DNA of 64,000 nt from Salininema proteolyticum (GCF_042685645.1 NZ_JBHUNX010000001.1:2294001-2358000); one strand, 5' to 3'. Positions 26,203 through 35,717 are shown, numbered from the stretch's first letter. The notes: generated from the sequence alone by a model not told the origin. Numbers and translations: made by a program.

Positions 26203-27189
26203 TTACGCCACTAGCACTCCGTCCTCGCTGAGCACTTCGTCCGGTCCGGGCTCGCCGTCCTCGGCGGCCTTTTTCGCCGCGAGCGAAATGAGACGTCGGA
26301 TACGTCCGGCGATCGCGTCCTTGGTCAGGGGCGGATCGGCCAGCGCGCCGAGTTCCTCCAGGGAGGCCTGGCGGTGTTCCACGCGGAGGCGCCCGGCGTC
26401 GGCGAGGTGGTCGGGAGCGCCCTCGCCGAGGATCTCGAGCGCGCGGGTCACCTTCGCGGCGGCGGCCACGGCGGCGCGGGCCGAGCGGCGGAGGTTGGCG
26501 TCGTCGAAGTTGGCCAGGCGGTTGGCGGTGGCGCGGACCTCGCGGCGCACCCGGCGCTCCTCCCAGCGCAGGACCGAGGAGTGGGCCCCGATCCGCGTCA
26601 GCAGGTCGGAGATGGCGTCGCCGTCGCGGATGACCACGCGGTCGACCCCGCGCACATCGCGGGCCTTGGCGGCGACGCCGAGGCGGCGGGCGGCGCCGAC
26701 GAGCGCTATGGCCGTCTCCGGCCCTGGGCAGGTGATCTCCAGCGATGAGGAGCGCCCCGGCTCGGTCAGAGAGCCGCGGGCCATGAAGGCGGCCCTCCAG
26801 GCGGCCTCGGCGCAGCAGGGATAGGCGCCGACGATGTGGGCGGGAAGTCCGCGGATCGGGTAGCCGCGCGCGTCGCTGAGTCCGATCTGGCGTGCGAAGG
26901 CTCCCCCGTCGGCCAGGACGCGCAGCAGGTAGTGGTTGGTGCGCCGCAGTCCGGCGGCGACCAGGACCTGGAGTTGCGAGTCGTAGTTGTACAGCTCGGT
27001 GATGAACTTGTTGGCGCGGCGGGCCACGCTGCCGGAGTCCACCTCCGCTTCCACCATGACATGAGCCCCCTCGACCAGATGGAGCCCTCCGGAGAAGCGG
27101 AACAGGGTGCCCAGTTCCGCTCTCTGACAGCAGCTCTTGGTGGTGTCTACGCGACTGAGCTCGTCTTTGACCTCAGAGGTCATTGCCAT
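26203..27189 (-). CDS. whiA: Sporulation regulator WhiA
   Basis: This 328-residue protein matches WhiA: an N-terminal degenerate LAGLIDADG homing-endonuclease fold (about 15-200, with GTLFRFSGGLHL and KFITELYNYDSQLQV) and a C-terminal helix-turn-helix (about 230-310, with LEELGALADPPLTKDAIAGR). In actinomycetes it works with WhiB to start aerial-hyphal septation; in other Gram-positives it affects division and metabolism. It lies between yvcK and gap as in most actinobacteria. ATG 27189 follows AAGGTG; ATG 27183 is also possible. It supports a mycelial, sporulating host. Confidence 0.95.
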   Translation of the reverse strand: MAMTSEVKDELSRVDTTKSCCQRAELGTLFRFSGGLHLVEGAHVMVEAEVDSGSVARRANKFITELYNYDSQLQVLVAAGLRRTNHYLLRVLADGGAFARQIGLSDARGYPIRGLPAHIVGAYPCCAEAAWRAAFMARGSLTEPGRSSSLEITCPGPETAIALVGAARRLGVAAKARDVRGVDRVVIRDGDAISDLLTRIGAHSSVLRWEERRVRREVRATANRLANFDDANLRRSARAAVAAAAKVTRALEILGEGAPDHLADAGRLRVEHRQASLEELGALADPPLTKDAIAGRIRRLISLAAKKAAEDGEPGPDEVLSEDGVLVA

Positions 27190-27278
27190 AGGGACGCACC
27201 TTACTCATTTTGTTCGTCATCGGACCGGGAAAGGCGGGGCGCGGGCCCGCCGACCGCGTGCGGCGCTCCCGGCCGGAC

Positions 27279-28187
27279 TCAGGCGGCCATGAGTTTGCGC
27301 AGCACGACGGCGAGGGCGGAGGGATCGTGGGTCACCGGGTCAGAAGCCAGCGGCGCGGTCACGAGCTCGGCTCCCAGCGCCTCCGTTTCCCTGTTCAACG
27401 AGTCGAGGGCGGAAACGTTCCGCACCTCGGGCGAGATGACGTAGTGAAACCGAACACTCTCACTGTAAGGGGTGAGGGCCCGCAGGTGGCCGGCCGCGTC
27501 CAGGCCGTCGGTCTCGTTCTCCTGGGAGAGGTTCAGGACGAGGACGCGCTTGGCGTCCGTCCGAGCCACCGAGGCGCGCAGGTCGGGAAGCAGGAAGTGC
27601 GGGATGACGCTGGTGAACCAGGACCCGGGACCGAAGACGTGCCAGTCGGCGTCCTCCACGGCCCGCAGCGTTTCCGTTGCGGCGCAGGCGTCTTCGGGCA
27701 GCAGCCGCAGGTTCCCGACGTCGCCGCTGGCCACGGCCACCTCGTGCTGGCCGCGCACGGGCACCGTCCCCTCGCCCGTGCGGACCTCGGCCTCGATGTC
27801 CAGCCCCTCGGCCGACATCGGCAGGATGCGGGCGCGGCAGCCCAGCAGCGCGGCGGCCTCCTCGATCGCCTCGACAGGGTTCCCGCTGCGCTCCAGCAGG
27901 GAGGTGAGGACGATGTTGCCCACCGGGTGGGAGGTGAGGAAGTCCTCGCCGTCGAAGCGGTGCCCGAACAGGTCGGCCGTGGCGGCGCGGTTGGGCGAGG
28001 CGGTGGCGATGAGCGCCTTGCGTATGTCGCCGGGCGGCAGGACCGGCCTGGTGTCGCGGATGACTCCCGACGAGCCTCCGTTGTCCGCGACGGTCACCAC
28101 TGCGGTGAGGTCCACGGCCAAGTCCACCAGGGCGCGCAGGGAGGCCGAGAGCCCCCGTCCGCCGCCGAATGCCACGACTTTGGTCAT
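27279..28187 (-). CDS. yvcK: YvcK/CofD-like UDP-sugar-binding protein
   Basis: The 302-residue product has the YvcK hallmarks: FGGGRGLSASLRAL at the N-terminus, TVADNGGSSG, and PPGDIRKALIA. YvcK proteins bind UDP-GlcNAc and influence cell-wall synthesis and growth on gluconeogenic carbon; the actinobacterial form is also needed for wall homeostasis. It resembles CofD but lies in the rapZ-yvcK-whiA cluster, which settles the call. It starts at ATG 28187, 145 bp downstream of rapZ. Confidence 0.93.
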   Translation of the reverse strand: MTKVVAFGGGRGLSASLRALVDLAVDLTAVVTVADNGGSSGVIRDTRPVLPPGDIRKALIATASPNRAATADLFGHRFDGEDFLTSHPVGNIVLTSLLERSGNPVEAIEEAAALLGCRARILPMSAEGLDIEAEVRTGEGTVPVRGQHEVAVASGDVGNLRLLPEDACAATETLRAVEDADWHVFGPGSWFTSVIPHFLLPDLRASVARTDAKRVLVLNLSQENETDGLDAAGHLRALTPYSESVRFHYVISPEVRNVSALDSLNRETEALGAELVTAPLASDPVTHDPSALAVVLRKLMAA

Positions 28188-28332
28188 CGAGTTCGCCTTT
28201 GCTAGCCTCCGCGCGGCGCTGCGCCGCGGCCGTTTCAGGTCCTTGCAGCCGGGGGAAGGGTGAATCGTATTCGAAACACTGTACCGGACGCTCCAGAGGC
28301 CTTCCTGGACGTTCGCTGGGAACGCCCGGACG

Positions 28333-29232
28333 CTACTCGCGCCAGGAGTCGCGGTGCTGGACCGTCGCCGGGAACCCCGCCGCCTGCAGGCGGGAGGACA
28401 GCTCCTCGGTCATGGCGACCGAGCGGTGCTTGCCGCCGGTGCAGCCGACGGCGACCGTGATATAGCGCTTGCCCTCGCGCTCGAAGCCGGGCGTGGTGTC
28501 CAGCAGGAGCTTGGTGTAGGTGTCGGCGAACTCCTCGGCGCCGTCGCGGGAGAGCACGTACTCGGACACGGCCGGGTCCTCGCCGGTGTGGTCGCGCAGC
28601 TCCGGGACCCAGTAGGGGTTGGGAAGGAAGCGCACGTCGGCGACGTACTCGGCGTCGCGGGGCGTGCCGTACTTGAAGCCGAAGGACATGACGGTGAACT
28701 GGAGTCCCGGTTTGGAGGGGGCGAGGAAGGCCTCCTCGACCCGGCCGCGCAGCTGGTTCTCGTTGAGCAGGCTGGTGTCGAAGAGGATGTCGGCCGACTC
28801 CTTGGCCGGCTGCAGGATGCCGCGCTCGGCCTGGATCCCGTCGAGCAGCGCCCCGTCGCCCTGCAGCGGGTGGGCGCGGCGGACCTTCTCGTAGCGGCGG
28901 ATGATCACGTCGTCGTCGGCGTCGACGAACACGAGGGTCGGTTTGAATCCCGCGCCGTAGAGGTCGTCGATGACTCCCACCAGGTCCGTCATGAACGCGC
29001 GGGAGCGGACGTCGAGGACCATGGCGGTGCGTTTGACCTCCTCGCCGCCAGCGGCGGCGAGTTCGGCGGCCTGGCCCACCAGCGACTCGGGGAGGTTGTC
29101 AATCACGTAGTAGCCGACGTTCTCCAGGGCGCGTGCCACCGTGGAGCGGCCGCCTCCGCTGATGCCGGTCACTATGACCAGTTCCAGTGCGCTTCGTCCG
29201 ATTTGGGCGTTGTTCTCGTCCGTTCCTGTCAC
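28333..29232 (-). CDS. rapZ: RapZ/YvcJ nucleotide-binding protein
   Basis: This product of about 299 residues has a P-loop ATPase N-terminus with Walker A GISGGGRST and the GYYVIDNLP segment. The C-terminal RapZ domain has FGFKYGTP, DVRFLPNPYW and CTGGKHRSV. In enterobacteria RapZ guides RNase E to a small RNA controlling glucosamine-6-phosphate synthesis; the actinobacterial role is less clear. The start is uncertain: GTG 29232 and TTG 29250 are both possible and neither has a strong ribosome site. The gene sits in its conserved place between uvrC and yvcK. Confidence 0.92.
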   Translation of the reverse strand: MTGTDENNAQIGRSALELVIVTGISGGGRSTVARALENVGYYVIDNLPESLVGQAAELAAAGGEEVKRTAMVLDVRSRAFMTDLVGVIDDLYGAGFKPTLVFVDADDDVIIRRYEKVRRAHPLQGDGALLDGIQAERGILQPAKESADILFDTSLLNENQLRGRVEEAFLAPSKPGLQFTVMSFGFKYGTPRDAEYVADVRFLPNPYWVPELRDHTGEDPAVSEYVLSRDGAEEFADTYTKLLLDTTPGFEREGKRYITVAVGCTGGKHRSVAMTEELSSRLQAAGFPATVQHRDSWRE

Positions 29233-29516
29233 GCCCCAAGTATGACTCAAGGTTCTGACCGCGCTGTATCGGCTTGGTGTACATCCCAGAAATTGACAGG
29301 ATCGATGTCGGATTCCGGGTAGGTACGCACGCCGCCGGCACCGGACGGACGGTCGTTCCGCGGCCCGGCGGAGGGCCGCGCCGGCCCTCCGAGCTCGAAC
29401 GAGCCCCTTCGGCGGGACCCGGTCACGCCCCGGCCCTGCGGCCGATCAGTCCTGTTCCCCACAGCCGATCGGTCCGCTACCTAACAGCTGTATCAGCCTT
29501 CTTCCTTGCGGCTGTA

Positions 29517-31397
29517 TCACTCTTCTTCCTTGCGGAAGTGGTCGTGGACGGTCTGGGCGAGCTTGGGGCCCACGCCCTCGACCGTCTGCAGTTCCTCCAC
29601 GGTGGAGGCCTTGATGTTCTTCACCGACCCCAGCGTGCGCAGCAGGGCCTTCCTCTTGCTCTCGCCGAGGCCCGGGATGCCGTCGAGCGCCGAGGCGCGC
29701 ATCTTCTTCCGCCGCCGCGAACGGTGCAGGGAGATGGCGAAACGGTGCGCCTCGTCGCGGACTCGCTGCATCAGGTACAGCGCTTCGGAGGTGCGGGAGA
29801 GGATGACGGGGAACTCCTCCCCCGGCAGCCAGATCTCCTCCAGCCTCTTGGCCAGTCCGCACAGGTTGATCGTGTCGATCCCCAGCTCGGCGAAGACCTG
29901 CTCCGCCGCGGCCACCTGCGGCTGCCCCCCGTCGACGACCAGGAGCTGCGGGGCGTAGTGGAAGCCCCCCTTGGGCTCGCTGTCCTCCTCGTCGCCCTCC
30001 GGGCTCCCCGCCGGCTGGTCGCCCAGCCGGGACAGGCGCCGGGTCAGGACCTCCTTCAACGACGACAGGTCGTCCTTCTGCTCCCCCTTGACGACGAAGC
30101 GGCGGTACTCGCTCTTGCGCGGCACGCCGTCCTCGAACACGACCATGGAGGCGACCACGTCCTCCCCCAGCGACTGGGAGACGTCGTAGCACTCGATGCG
30201 CAAGGGCGCCTGCGGGAGCTCCAGCGCGTCGGCCAGCTCTTCGAGGGCCTTGGAGCGCGCGGTGAGGTCTCCGGCGCGCTTGAGCTTGTGGCGCTGCAGG
30301 GCCTCCTGGGCGTTCTTGGCGACAGTCTCCGCCAGCGCCCTCTTGTCGCCCCGCTGCGGACGCCGCAGGTCCACACCGGACCCGCGCCGCTCGCTGAGCC
30401 ACGTCTTGAGCGCCTCGGTGTCCTTGGGCAGCACCGGGACGAGGACCTCGCGGGGCGCCTTATCCCCCGAGCCGCCGTAGAACTGCTGGAGGAAGCGCTC
30501 CACGATCCCGGCCTCGTCGACCGGTTCGGGCTTGTCGATGATCCAGCCGCGCTGGCCGCGGATGCGCCCGCCGCGGACGTGGAAGACCTGGACGGCGGCC
30601 ACCAGCTCGTCGTCGGCGATGCCCACCACGTCGGCCTCGGTGTCCTCGCTGAGGACCACGACCTGCTGTTCCAGCACCTTGTCCAGGGCGGCCATGTCGT
30701 CGCGAAGGCGGGCGGCCCGCTCGAACTCGAGGTTCTCGCTCGCCCGCTGCATCTGGGAGGTGAGCTCGCGGCGGACCCGGGAGGTGTCGCCGGCCATGAA
30801 CGAGTTGAACTCGTCGATGATCGAGCGGTGCTCCTCGGGGCTCACGTGGCCCACGCACGGGCCCGAGCACTTGCCGATGTCGTAGAGGAGGCAGGGCCGG
30901 CCCAGCCGCTGGTGGCGCCGGTAGACGTTGGACGAGCACGTGCGGACGGGGAAGACCCGGGTGAGCAGGTCGAGGGTCTGGCGGATGGCCCAGGCCGAGC
31001 CGAAGGGCCCGAAGTAGCGCACGCCCTTGCGCCGGTTGCCGCGCATGACCTGCGCTCGCGGAACCTCTTCGCCGACCGTGACGGCGAGCCAGGGATAGGA
31101 CTTGTCGTCCTTGAACATGACGTTGAAGCGCGGATCGAACTCCTTGATCCACGTCCACTCCAGTTGCAGCGCCTCCACTTCGGTGGCCGTGACCGTCCAT
31201 TCGACGCTGCGCGCGGTGGTGACCATCCGGCGGGTCCGCTCGTGCAGGCCCTTGGGGTCGGCGAAGTAGCTGTTGAGGCGGTTGCGGAGGTTCTTGGCCT
31301 TGCCGACGTAGATGACGCGGCGGTCGGCGTCGCGGAAGCGGTAGACGCCCGGATGGGTGGGAATGGTTCCCGGGGCGGGACGGTAGTCGACGGTCAC
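29517..31397 (-). CDS. uvrC: Excinuclease ABC subunit C
   Basis: The 626-residue product has the GIY-YIG nuclease domain at the N-terminus (GVYRFRDADRRVIYVGKAKN), a central UVR motif, the UvrC RNase H-like endonuclease domain (IECYDVSQSLGED, VVDGGQPQ) and C-terminal helix-hairpin-helix motifs (LDGIPGLG, VEGVGPKLA). It makes the 3' and 5' cuts in nucleotide excision repair. I placed the start at GTG 31397 (VTVDYRPAPGTIPTHPG), because upstream codons in frame have no family resemblance. It leads the uvrC-rapZ-yvcK-whiA cluster. Confidence 0.96.
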   Translation of the reverse strand: MTVDYRPAPGTIPTHPGVYRFRDADRRVIYVGKAKNLRNRLNSYFADPKGLHERTRRMVTTARSVEWTVTATEVEALQLEWTWIKEFDPRFNVMFKDDKSYPWLAVTVGEEVPRAQVMRGNRRKGVRYFGPFGSAWAIRQTLDLLTRVFPVRTCSSNVYRRHQRLGRPCLLYDIGKCSGPCVGHVSPEEHRSIIDEFNSFMAGDTSRVRRELTSQMQRASENLEFERAARLRDDMAALDKVLEQQVVVLSEDTEADVVGIADDELVAAVQVFHVRGGRIRGQRGWIIDKPEPVDEAGIVERFLQQFYGGSGDKAPREVLVPVLPKDTEALKTWLSERRGSGVDLRRPQRGDKRALAETVAKNAQEALQRHKLKRAGDLTARSKALEELADALELPQAPLRIECYDVSQSLGEDVVASMVVFEDGVPRKSEYRRFVVKGEQKDDLSSLKEVLTRRLSRLGDQPAGSPEGDEEDSEPKGGFHYAPQLLVVDGGQPQVAAAEQVFAELGIDTINLCGLAKRLEEIWLPGEEFPVILSRTSEALYLMQRVRDEAHRFAISLHRSRRRKKMRASALDGIPGLGESKRKALLRTLGSVKNIKASTVEELQTVEGVGPKLAQTVHDHFRKEEE

Positions 31398-32087
31398 GGT
31401 TCCATTGTAGTGCAGGGGCCGACATCCGACCGCTCCCAGCGGCTCTATAGGCGGGAACTCTGTAGCGCAGGGCCGACGCCCGCCCTCTATCCGAATCGCC
31501 GGCCTCCGTCCACCCATCCGGCGAATCGCGACACTGGCTACGCGAGTTCGCGGCGTTCAGCGCGTCGTCCCGGCTGCGCTGCGACGCCTCTGTGCGTGGA
31601 AAGGGTCCCTGCCGGGGCAGAGAAGAGCAGCGCCGATGCCCGAAGTCGGGGGGAGGCGACGGTATCCGTCGTCCGGCGCATTGCCCGCCGCACCGTCTGG
31701 ATCAAGGTCGACGACCGGCCGGGCGCGATCGCGCGCTGCGGGCAGCCCGGCGGGCGGGTGGAACCTCCTCCGGGACGCCGGCGAGCGGCTGTACAGCGGA
31801 GCGCTGGATTCCCGCGTCAACGACCTGTTCAGAGCGTCAGGCGGATGAGCGTCGAGGTGGGGACCTCGCTCACAACGGCCTGGAGTTCGAGGCCCTGCAG
31901 GACGTGGAGGACGCCCGCCTACGCCTGCGGCTGCCCGGCCAGGGGCGGACGGCCGCTGGTGGCCGTGGCCGCTGATCACCTTCCACTCCGACGGCCCGTA
32001 CCGGCGCGCCCAGCAGCCCGGCCGCTGACGCCAGGACCCGGGCGACGAGGTCTCGGCGGCGGCCCGCCCTTCTGGAGAGGGACGAGG
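31398..32087. other. Non-coding or decayed region upstream of uvrC
   Basis: Nothing here can be supported as an intact gene. On the plus strand, short protein-like stretches occur in shifting frames (RTVWIKVDDRPGAIARC near 31690, GERLYSGALDSRVNDLF near 31790, LEFEALQDVEDARLRLRL near 31900). This suggests one or two decayed small genes. The uvrC promoter must lie at its left end. Confidence 0.4.
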
Positions 32088-32585
32088 TCACTTGAGGATC
32101 GGGCAGACGTCGGGCGCGCCGGGATCGCCCTCGTCGTCGGTGAAGGAGACGTGGACCAAGGTCCGGTCCGAGGAGCGGCCGGAGTCGATGATGTAGCGGC
32201 GTGCCGTGCAGACGATCTGGTCGAGCCCCGTCGGGGACACCTCCTCGCGGGAGAAGGGCAGGAGGATGTCGAGCTGGGAGTGTCCGTCGAAGACGATGGG
32301 GCGGATGTCGCTGCGCGGCACCTCCGTCGTGAGTCCTCGCGATTCGGTCTTCGAGCCGGTGTTCTCCACGAGTCGGGCGATGGCGTCCTCGGCTGTTCCC
32401 AGACGCCCCAGAGCGACGTCGACGGAAGGGACGAGTCCGCCGTCCTCTTCGACAAAGTAGAGTGTCGGCCCCAGCGCCAGCCCGGCCGGCGCCTCGCCTT
32501 CCGAACGCACGTCGCTCTGCCCTATGCCGCAACCGGACAGCGCCATGGCGAGCGCGGCGGCGGCCACGATCCTACTCGTCTTCAC
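32088..32585 (-). CDS. GerMN-domain lipoprotein
   Basis: The 165-residue product starts at GTG 32585, overlapping the kinase gene by 14 bp. It has a lipobox LSGC with Cys19, so it should be lipid-anchored outside the membrane. The rest resembles a single GerMN (sporulation/germination) domain (GPTLYFVEEDGGLVPSVDVA, then LLPFSREEVSPTGLDQIVCT). GerMN domains occur in LpqB, the partner of the MtrAB two-component system. Position as third gene after a response regulator and kinase suggests a similar accessory role in signal perception. Confidence 0.82.
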   Translation of the reverse strand: MKTSRIVAAAALAMALSGCGIGQSDVRSEGEAPAGLALGPTLYFVEEDGGLVPSVDVALGRLGTAEDAIARLVENTGSKTESRGLTTEVPRSDIRPIVFDGHSQLDILLPFSREEVSPTGLDQIVCTARRYIIDSGRSSDRTLVHVSFTDDEGDPGAPDVCPILK

Positions 32586-34005
32586 CGGAGTCTCCCTCCT
32601 GATGGCGGGGAAGCCGGAACGTGAACCGCGCCCCGGCGCCCTCGGCGTTCTCCACCTCGATGGTTCCGCCCTGGATCCGCGCGTTGGCCAGAGCGATGGC
32701 CAGCCCGAGACCGCTCCCCTCCGAACGGCTGCGCGAGGAGTCGCCCTTGTGAAAGCGGGAGAAGACACGGTCCATCGCGCCGGGGTCGATGCCCGGACCG
32801 TGGTCGGTGACGCTCACCGCAACCTCGTCCTGGGTCACCTCGACGGCGACGTCCACCGGCGGGTCGCCGTGGCGCAGGGCGTTGCCGACCAGATTGGCCG
32901 CAATGACGCTCAGCCGCCGGACGTCGACCTCGGCAGTCTCGGGCCCGCGGCCGGACAGGCGGACTTGGTCGGCCCAGCCGCGCAGGGCGATGCTCTCGCG
33001 GACGGTCCGGTGGACGTCCACCGGCTCTCGCCGCACGCGGGCCGAGCCCGCGTCTATTTGGGAGATGTCCAGGAGGTCGGACACGAGCGCGGACAGTCGG
33101 CGCGTCTCGTCGACGGCCGTGGCGGCGGCGTCCCTTCCCGCCCAGGAACCGCCTTCCAGCTCGCGGCCGACGACGTCGAGGCTCGCGGTCAAGGCCGCCA
33201 ACGGAGTGCGGAGCTCGTGGGAGGCGTCGGCGGCGAACCTCCTCGCCTCGGACTCTCGGGACCGAAGCTCCTCCACATTGGCCTCCAGGGTCTCGCTGGC
33301 GGTGTTGAAGGTCCTGGCGAGGTCGGACAGCTCGTCGTTCCCGCGCGGCTCGGCTCGCACGGAGAGGTCGCCCTCGACCATGCGGTGCGCCGTCCGCGAC
33401 AGTTCCCCCACTGGCCTGAGCACCGTGCGCGCCAGAAAGAGCGCGAGGACCACGCCTGCCACCGCCGCGCCGGCCAAGCCCAGAGCGGCCCAGGCGAACC
33501 ACCGGTCGAGCTGCTCCTCTTGGGCGGCCATGCTGTCGGCGGTGTAGACGCTTACTTCGGACCACTCGAACCCTCCGTCGGGGACCGCGTAGCGGATCGG
33601 CGTGCCCACGACGAGGAACGCCTCCGAGCGGTCGTGGACACGCTGGACCGACGGCTCGCGGCGCCTCTCCACGGCGTCGCGCATCTCCGCGCTGACAAGA
33701 TGCAGGTTCTCCTCCCCCGCCGCGAGGTCGCCGTAGAGGACGGCCGACCGCTCTCCCAGATTTCGTTGCAGGATCTCCAGATCACGCTGCTCGGGCTCGA
33801 AACCGATGCCCGGGGCGACGGTCTCGACCCGGGTGCGGAGAGAGTCCGCGGCGCTCTTCTCCGCGTTCTCGACCAGCGACTGGGCCGCGGTCCGATAGAC
33901 CACTCCGGCGGCGGCCAGCGCCGTGCCCACGACCACGGCGGTGAGCACGACGACCATGCGCGAGCGCAGCCCGCCGGGCCACGCCCGCCTCCAGAGGCCC
34001 GCCAT
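32572..34005 (-). CDS. HAMP-containing sensor histidine kinase
   Basis: The 477-residue product has a first membrane helix at about 16-38 and an external sensor region of about 130 residues. A second helix at about 170-193 and a HAMP linker follow. The HisKA domain has phospho-acceptor His263 in ADASHELRTPLA, and the HATPase_c domain has NLVGNALRHG, DHGPGID and GSGLGLAI. ATG 34005 overlaps the upstream regulator stop (TGATG), so the genes are translationally coupled. It pairs with the OmpR-type regulator and the GerMN lipoprotein. The layout resembles MtrAB-LpqB, but the genes are a separate set. Confidence 0.94.
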   Translation of the reverse strand: MAGLWRRAWPGGLRSRMVVVLTAVVVGTALAAAGVVYRTAAQSLVENAEKSAADSLRTRVETVAPGIGFEPEQRDLEILQRNLGERSAVLYGDLAAGEENLHLVSAEMRDAVERRREPSVQRVHDRSEAFLVVGTPIRYAVPDGGFEWSEVSVYTADSMAAQEEQLDRWFAWAALGLAGAAVAGVVLALFLARTVLRPVGELSRTAHRMVEGDLSVRAEPRGNDELSDLARTFNTASETLEANVEELRSRESEARRFAADASHELRTPLAALTASLDVVGRELEGGSWAGRDAAATAVDETRRLSALVSDLLDISQIDAGSARVRREPVDVHRTVRESIALRGWADQVRLSGRGPETAEVDVRRLSVIAANLVGNALRHGDPPVDVAVEVTQDEVAVSVTDHGPGIDPGAMDRVFSRFHKGDSSRSRSEGSGLGLAIALANARIQGGTIEVENAEGAGARFTFRLPRHQEGDSGEDE

Positions 34006-34673
34006 CAGAACGGCCCGAAACGGTAGCCGAACCCGCGGACGGTCTGCACGTATCGCGGGGAGGCCGGGTCGTCCTCGACCTTCGCCCGGAGGCGCTGCAC
34101 GCCGTTGTCGACCAGGCGCGAGTCGCCGAGGAAGTCGTGTTCCCATACAGCCTCGAGCAGCTGCTGCCGGGTGAAGACCTGCTCAGGATGGGAGGCCAGG
34201 TGGAAGAGCAGGCGGGTCTCGGTGGGGGTCAGGGCGATCGGGCGGCTGTGCTTCGACACCGTCAGCGAGCCCGAGTCCAGTTCCAGGGCGCCCCGCTGCA
34301 GCACGCCGCCGCCGGCCGGGGCGCCGCGCCGTAGTATCGCCCGGACGCGGGCGTCGAGGACCCTCGGCTCGACCGGTTTGACGACGTAGTCGTCGGCTCC
34401 CGCCTCCAGCCCTCCGACCACGTCGAGGTCGTCGGAGAGCGCGGTGAGCATGACGATGGGAGTCTGGCCCGACGCCCTCAGGCTCCGGCACACCTCGAAA
34501 CCGCTCATGCCGGGGAGCATGATGTCCAAGACCACGAGCTCGGCTCCGGCGGCCTTGGCGAGCCCCTCCTGCCCCGTCGCGGCCGTGTCAACCTCGTGGC
34601 CGTACAGGGCCAGGCCCCGGGAGAGGGCCTTGCGGACGGACGAGTCGTCCTCGACGAGGAGAATGTGTGCCAT
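34005..34673 (-). CDS. OmpR-family response regulator
   Basis: The 222-residue product has a receiver domain with acidic pocket VEDD at 7-10 and phospho-acceptor Asp50 in VVLDIMLPG. The C-terminal winged-helix DNA-binding domain reads ALTPTETRLLFHLASHP and ends YVQTVRGFGYRFG. The start is ATG 34673. It is the first gene of the regulator-kinase-lipoprotein operon and shares a 103-bp divergent promoter region with the polysaccharide deacetylase gene, a likely target. Confidence 0.95.
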   Translation of the reverse strand: MAHILLVEDDSSVRKALSRGLALYGHEVDTAATGQEGLAKAAGAELVVLDIMLPGMSGFEVCRSLRASGQTPIVMLTALSDDLDVVGGLEAGADDYVVKPVEPRVLDARVRAILRRGAPAGGGVLQRGALELDSGSLTVSKHSRPIALTPTETRLLFHLASHPEQVFTRQQLLEAVWEHDFLGDSRLVDNGVQRLRAKVEDDPASPRYVQTVRGFGYRFGPF

Positions 34674-34776
34674 GAGGCCATTATGGCCAAAGAGTGCCCC
34701 GGTCGCGAGGATTCCGCTCTCTCTGCGACAGGACTGCGACACGACCGCGTCGGGGCCGCGACACGCGGACCCCACC

Positions 34777-35460
34777 ATGGCGGGCATGACGAAGAAACAC
34801 CTGATCTCCAGCATCGCGCTCACCGCGGCAGTCGGCGCTCTCGTAGGCATCGCGGTGATCACCGTCTCCTGGCCGGGCCGTATGGCCGATACCCGGCCCG
34901 CTTCGGCCGGGACCGTCTACCTGACCTTCGACGACGGTCCAGGAGAGGACACCGGCGCCATCCTGGACCTGCTGGCGAAGCACTACGCCAAGGCCACCTT
35001 CTTCATGCAGGGCGTCAATGTCGGCGGCCGCGAGGAAACCGTGGAACGGATCCTCGACGAGGGCCACAAGGTCGGGAACCACACTTGGAGCCATCCGGAC
35101 TTGACGGGCCTGTCCGACGCGGAGAAGCGCCACGAGTTCGAGCGGACCGACGAGGCGCTGAAGAAGGCGGGCGCCTCGCCGAAATGCTCCCGGCCGCCCT
35201 ATGGAGCCACCGATGACGACGTCAAGGACGTCCAGGAGGAGCTCGGCCTTCGGCAAACGCTGTGGAGCGTCGATACCGGCGACGCTCTCGGGGCGGACGA
35301 GGGGAAGATCGTCCGGCTCGTCGAGTCGGCCGAGGACAGGGACGTCGTCCTCACGCACGACGGCGGCGGCGACCGCTCTGCGACCCTCCATGCCCTGGAG
35401 CGGGCACTGCCGAAGCTGGCGGACAAGGGTCTCCGTTTCGAGTCACTCCCCTACTGCTGA
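34777..35460 (+). CDS. Membrane-anchored polysaccharide deacetylase (NodB domain)
   Basis: The 227-residue product has one N-terminal membrane helix or uncleaved signal (about 8-31) and then a NodB-type carbohydrate esterase 4 domain. Motif 1 is TFDDGPG, motif 2 is HTWSHPDLTG (metal histidines), motif 3 is RPPYGA and motif 5 is LTHDGG. It should remove acetyl groups from peptidoglycan or another surface polysaccharide outside the cell. The start is ATG 34777 or 34786. It diverges from the OmpR-type regulator gene, so cell-wall modification may be part of that system's output. Confidence 0.93.
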   Translation: MAGMTKKHLISSIALTAAVGALVGIAVITVSWPGRMADTRPASAGTVYLTFDDGPGEDTGAILDLLAKHYAKATFFMQGVNVGGREETVERILDEGHKVGNHTWSHPDLTGLSDAEKRHEFERTDEALKKAGASPKCSRPPYGATDDDVKDVQEELGLRQTLWSVDTGDALGADEGKIVRLVESAEDRDVVLTHDGGGDRSATLHALERALPKLADKGLRFESLPYC

Positions 35461-35483
35461 TTCATGGAAAGAGGTGAGCGAGC

Positions 35484-35717
35484 ATGGACAGCCCCCTGCG
35501 ACTGCGCAACGGCGACGAGGTGTTCCTCGTCCACGACGTCTCCATCGAGAACGGAGTGATCACCGTCCACTACAGCGGATCGCCCATGTGCGGCGAACAG
35601 TTGGAACGGGCCTTCCCCGAACTGGTCGCGAGCGGGTTCGTCCTTACCGCGTTGCGCCGGCCTCCGCGTAGAGGGCCTTGCGCATGGCCTCCACCGGCGC
35701 CTCTTCGAGCCCGGTGA
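35484..35717 (+). CDS. Small hypothetical protein
   Basis: This frame begins 23 bp after the deacetylase stop with an AGAGGTGAG ribosome site. The first 54 residues (MDSPLRLRNGDEVFLV, then VHYSGSPMCGEQLERAF) look like a real protein. The last 23 are arginine/proline-rich and lie antisense to the 3' end of aroE, so the natural end may have been shifted. I do not recognise the family. It could be co-transcribed with the deacetylase. Confidence 0.5.
   Translation: MDSPLRLRNGDEVFLVHDVSIENGVITVHYSGSPMCGEQLERAFPELVASGFVLTALRRPPRRGPCAWPPPAPLRAR

Noticed and set aside
29274..32624. A plus-strand open frame of over 1100 codons across uvrC and the upstream gap
   Set aside because: It is antisense to uvrC, whose GIY-YIG and endonuclease motifs are unambiguous, and its composition is typical of an antisense shadow.
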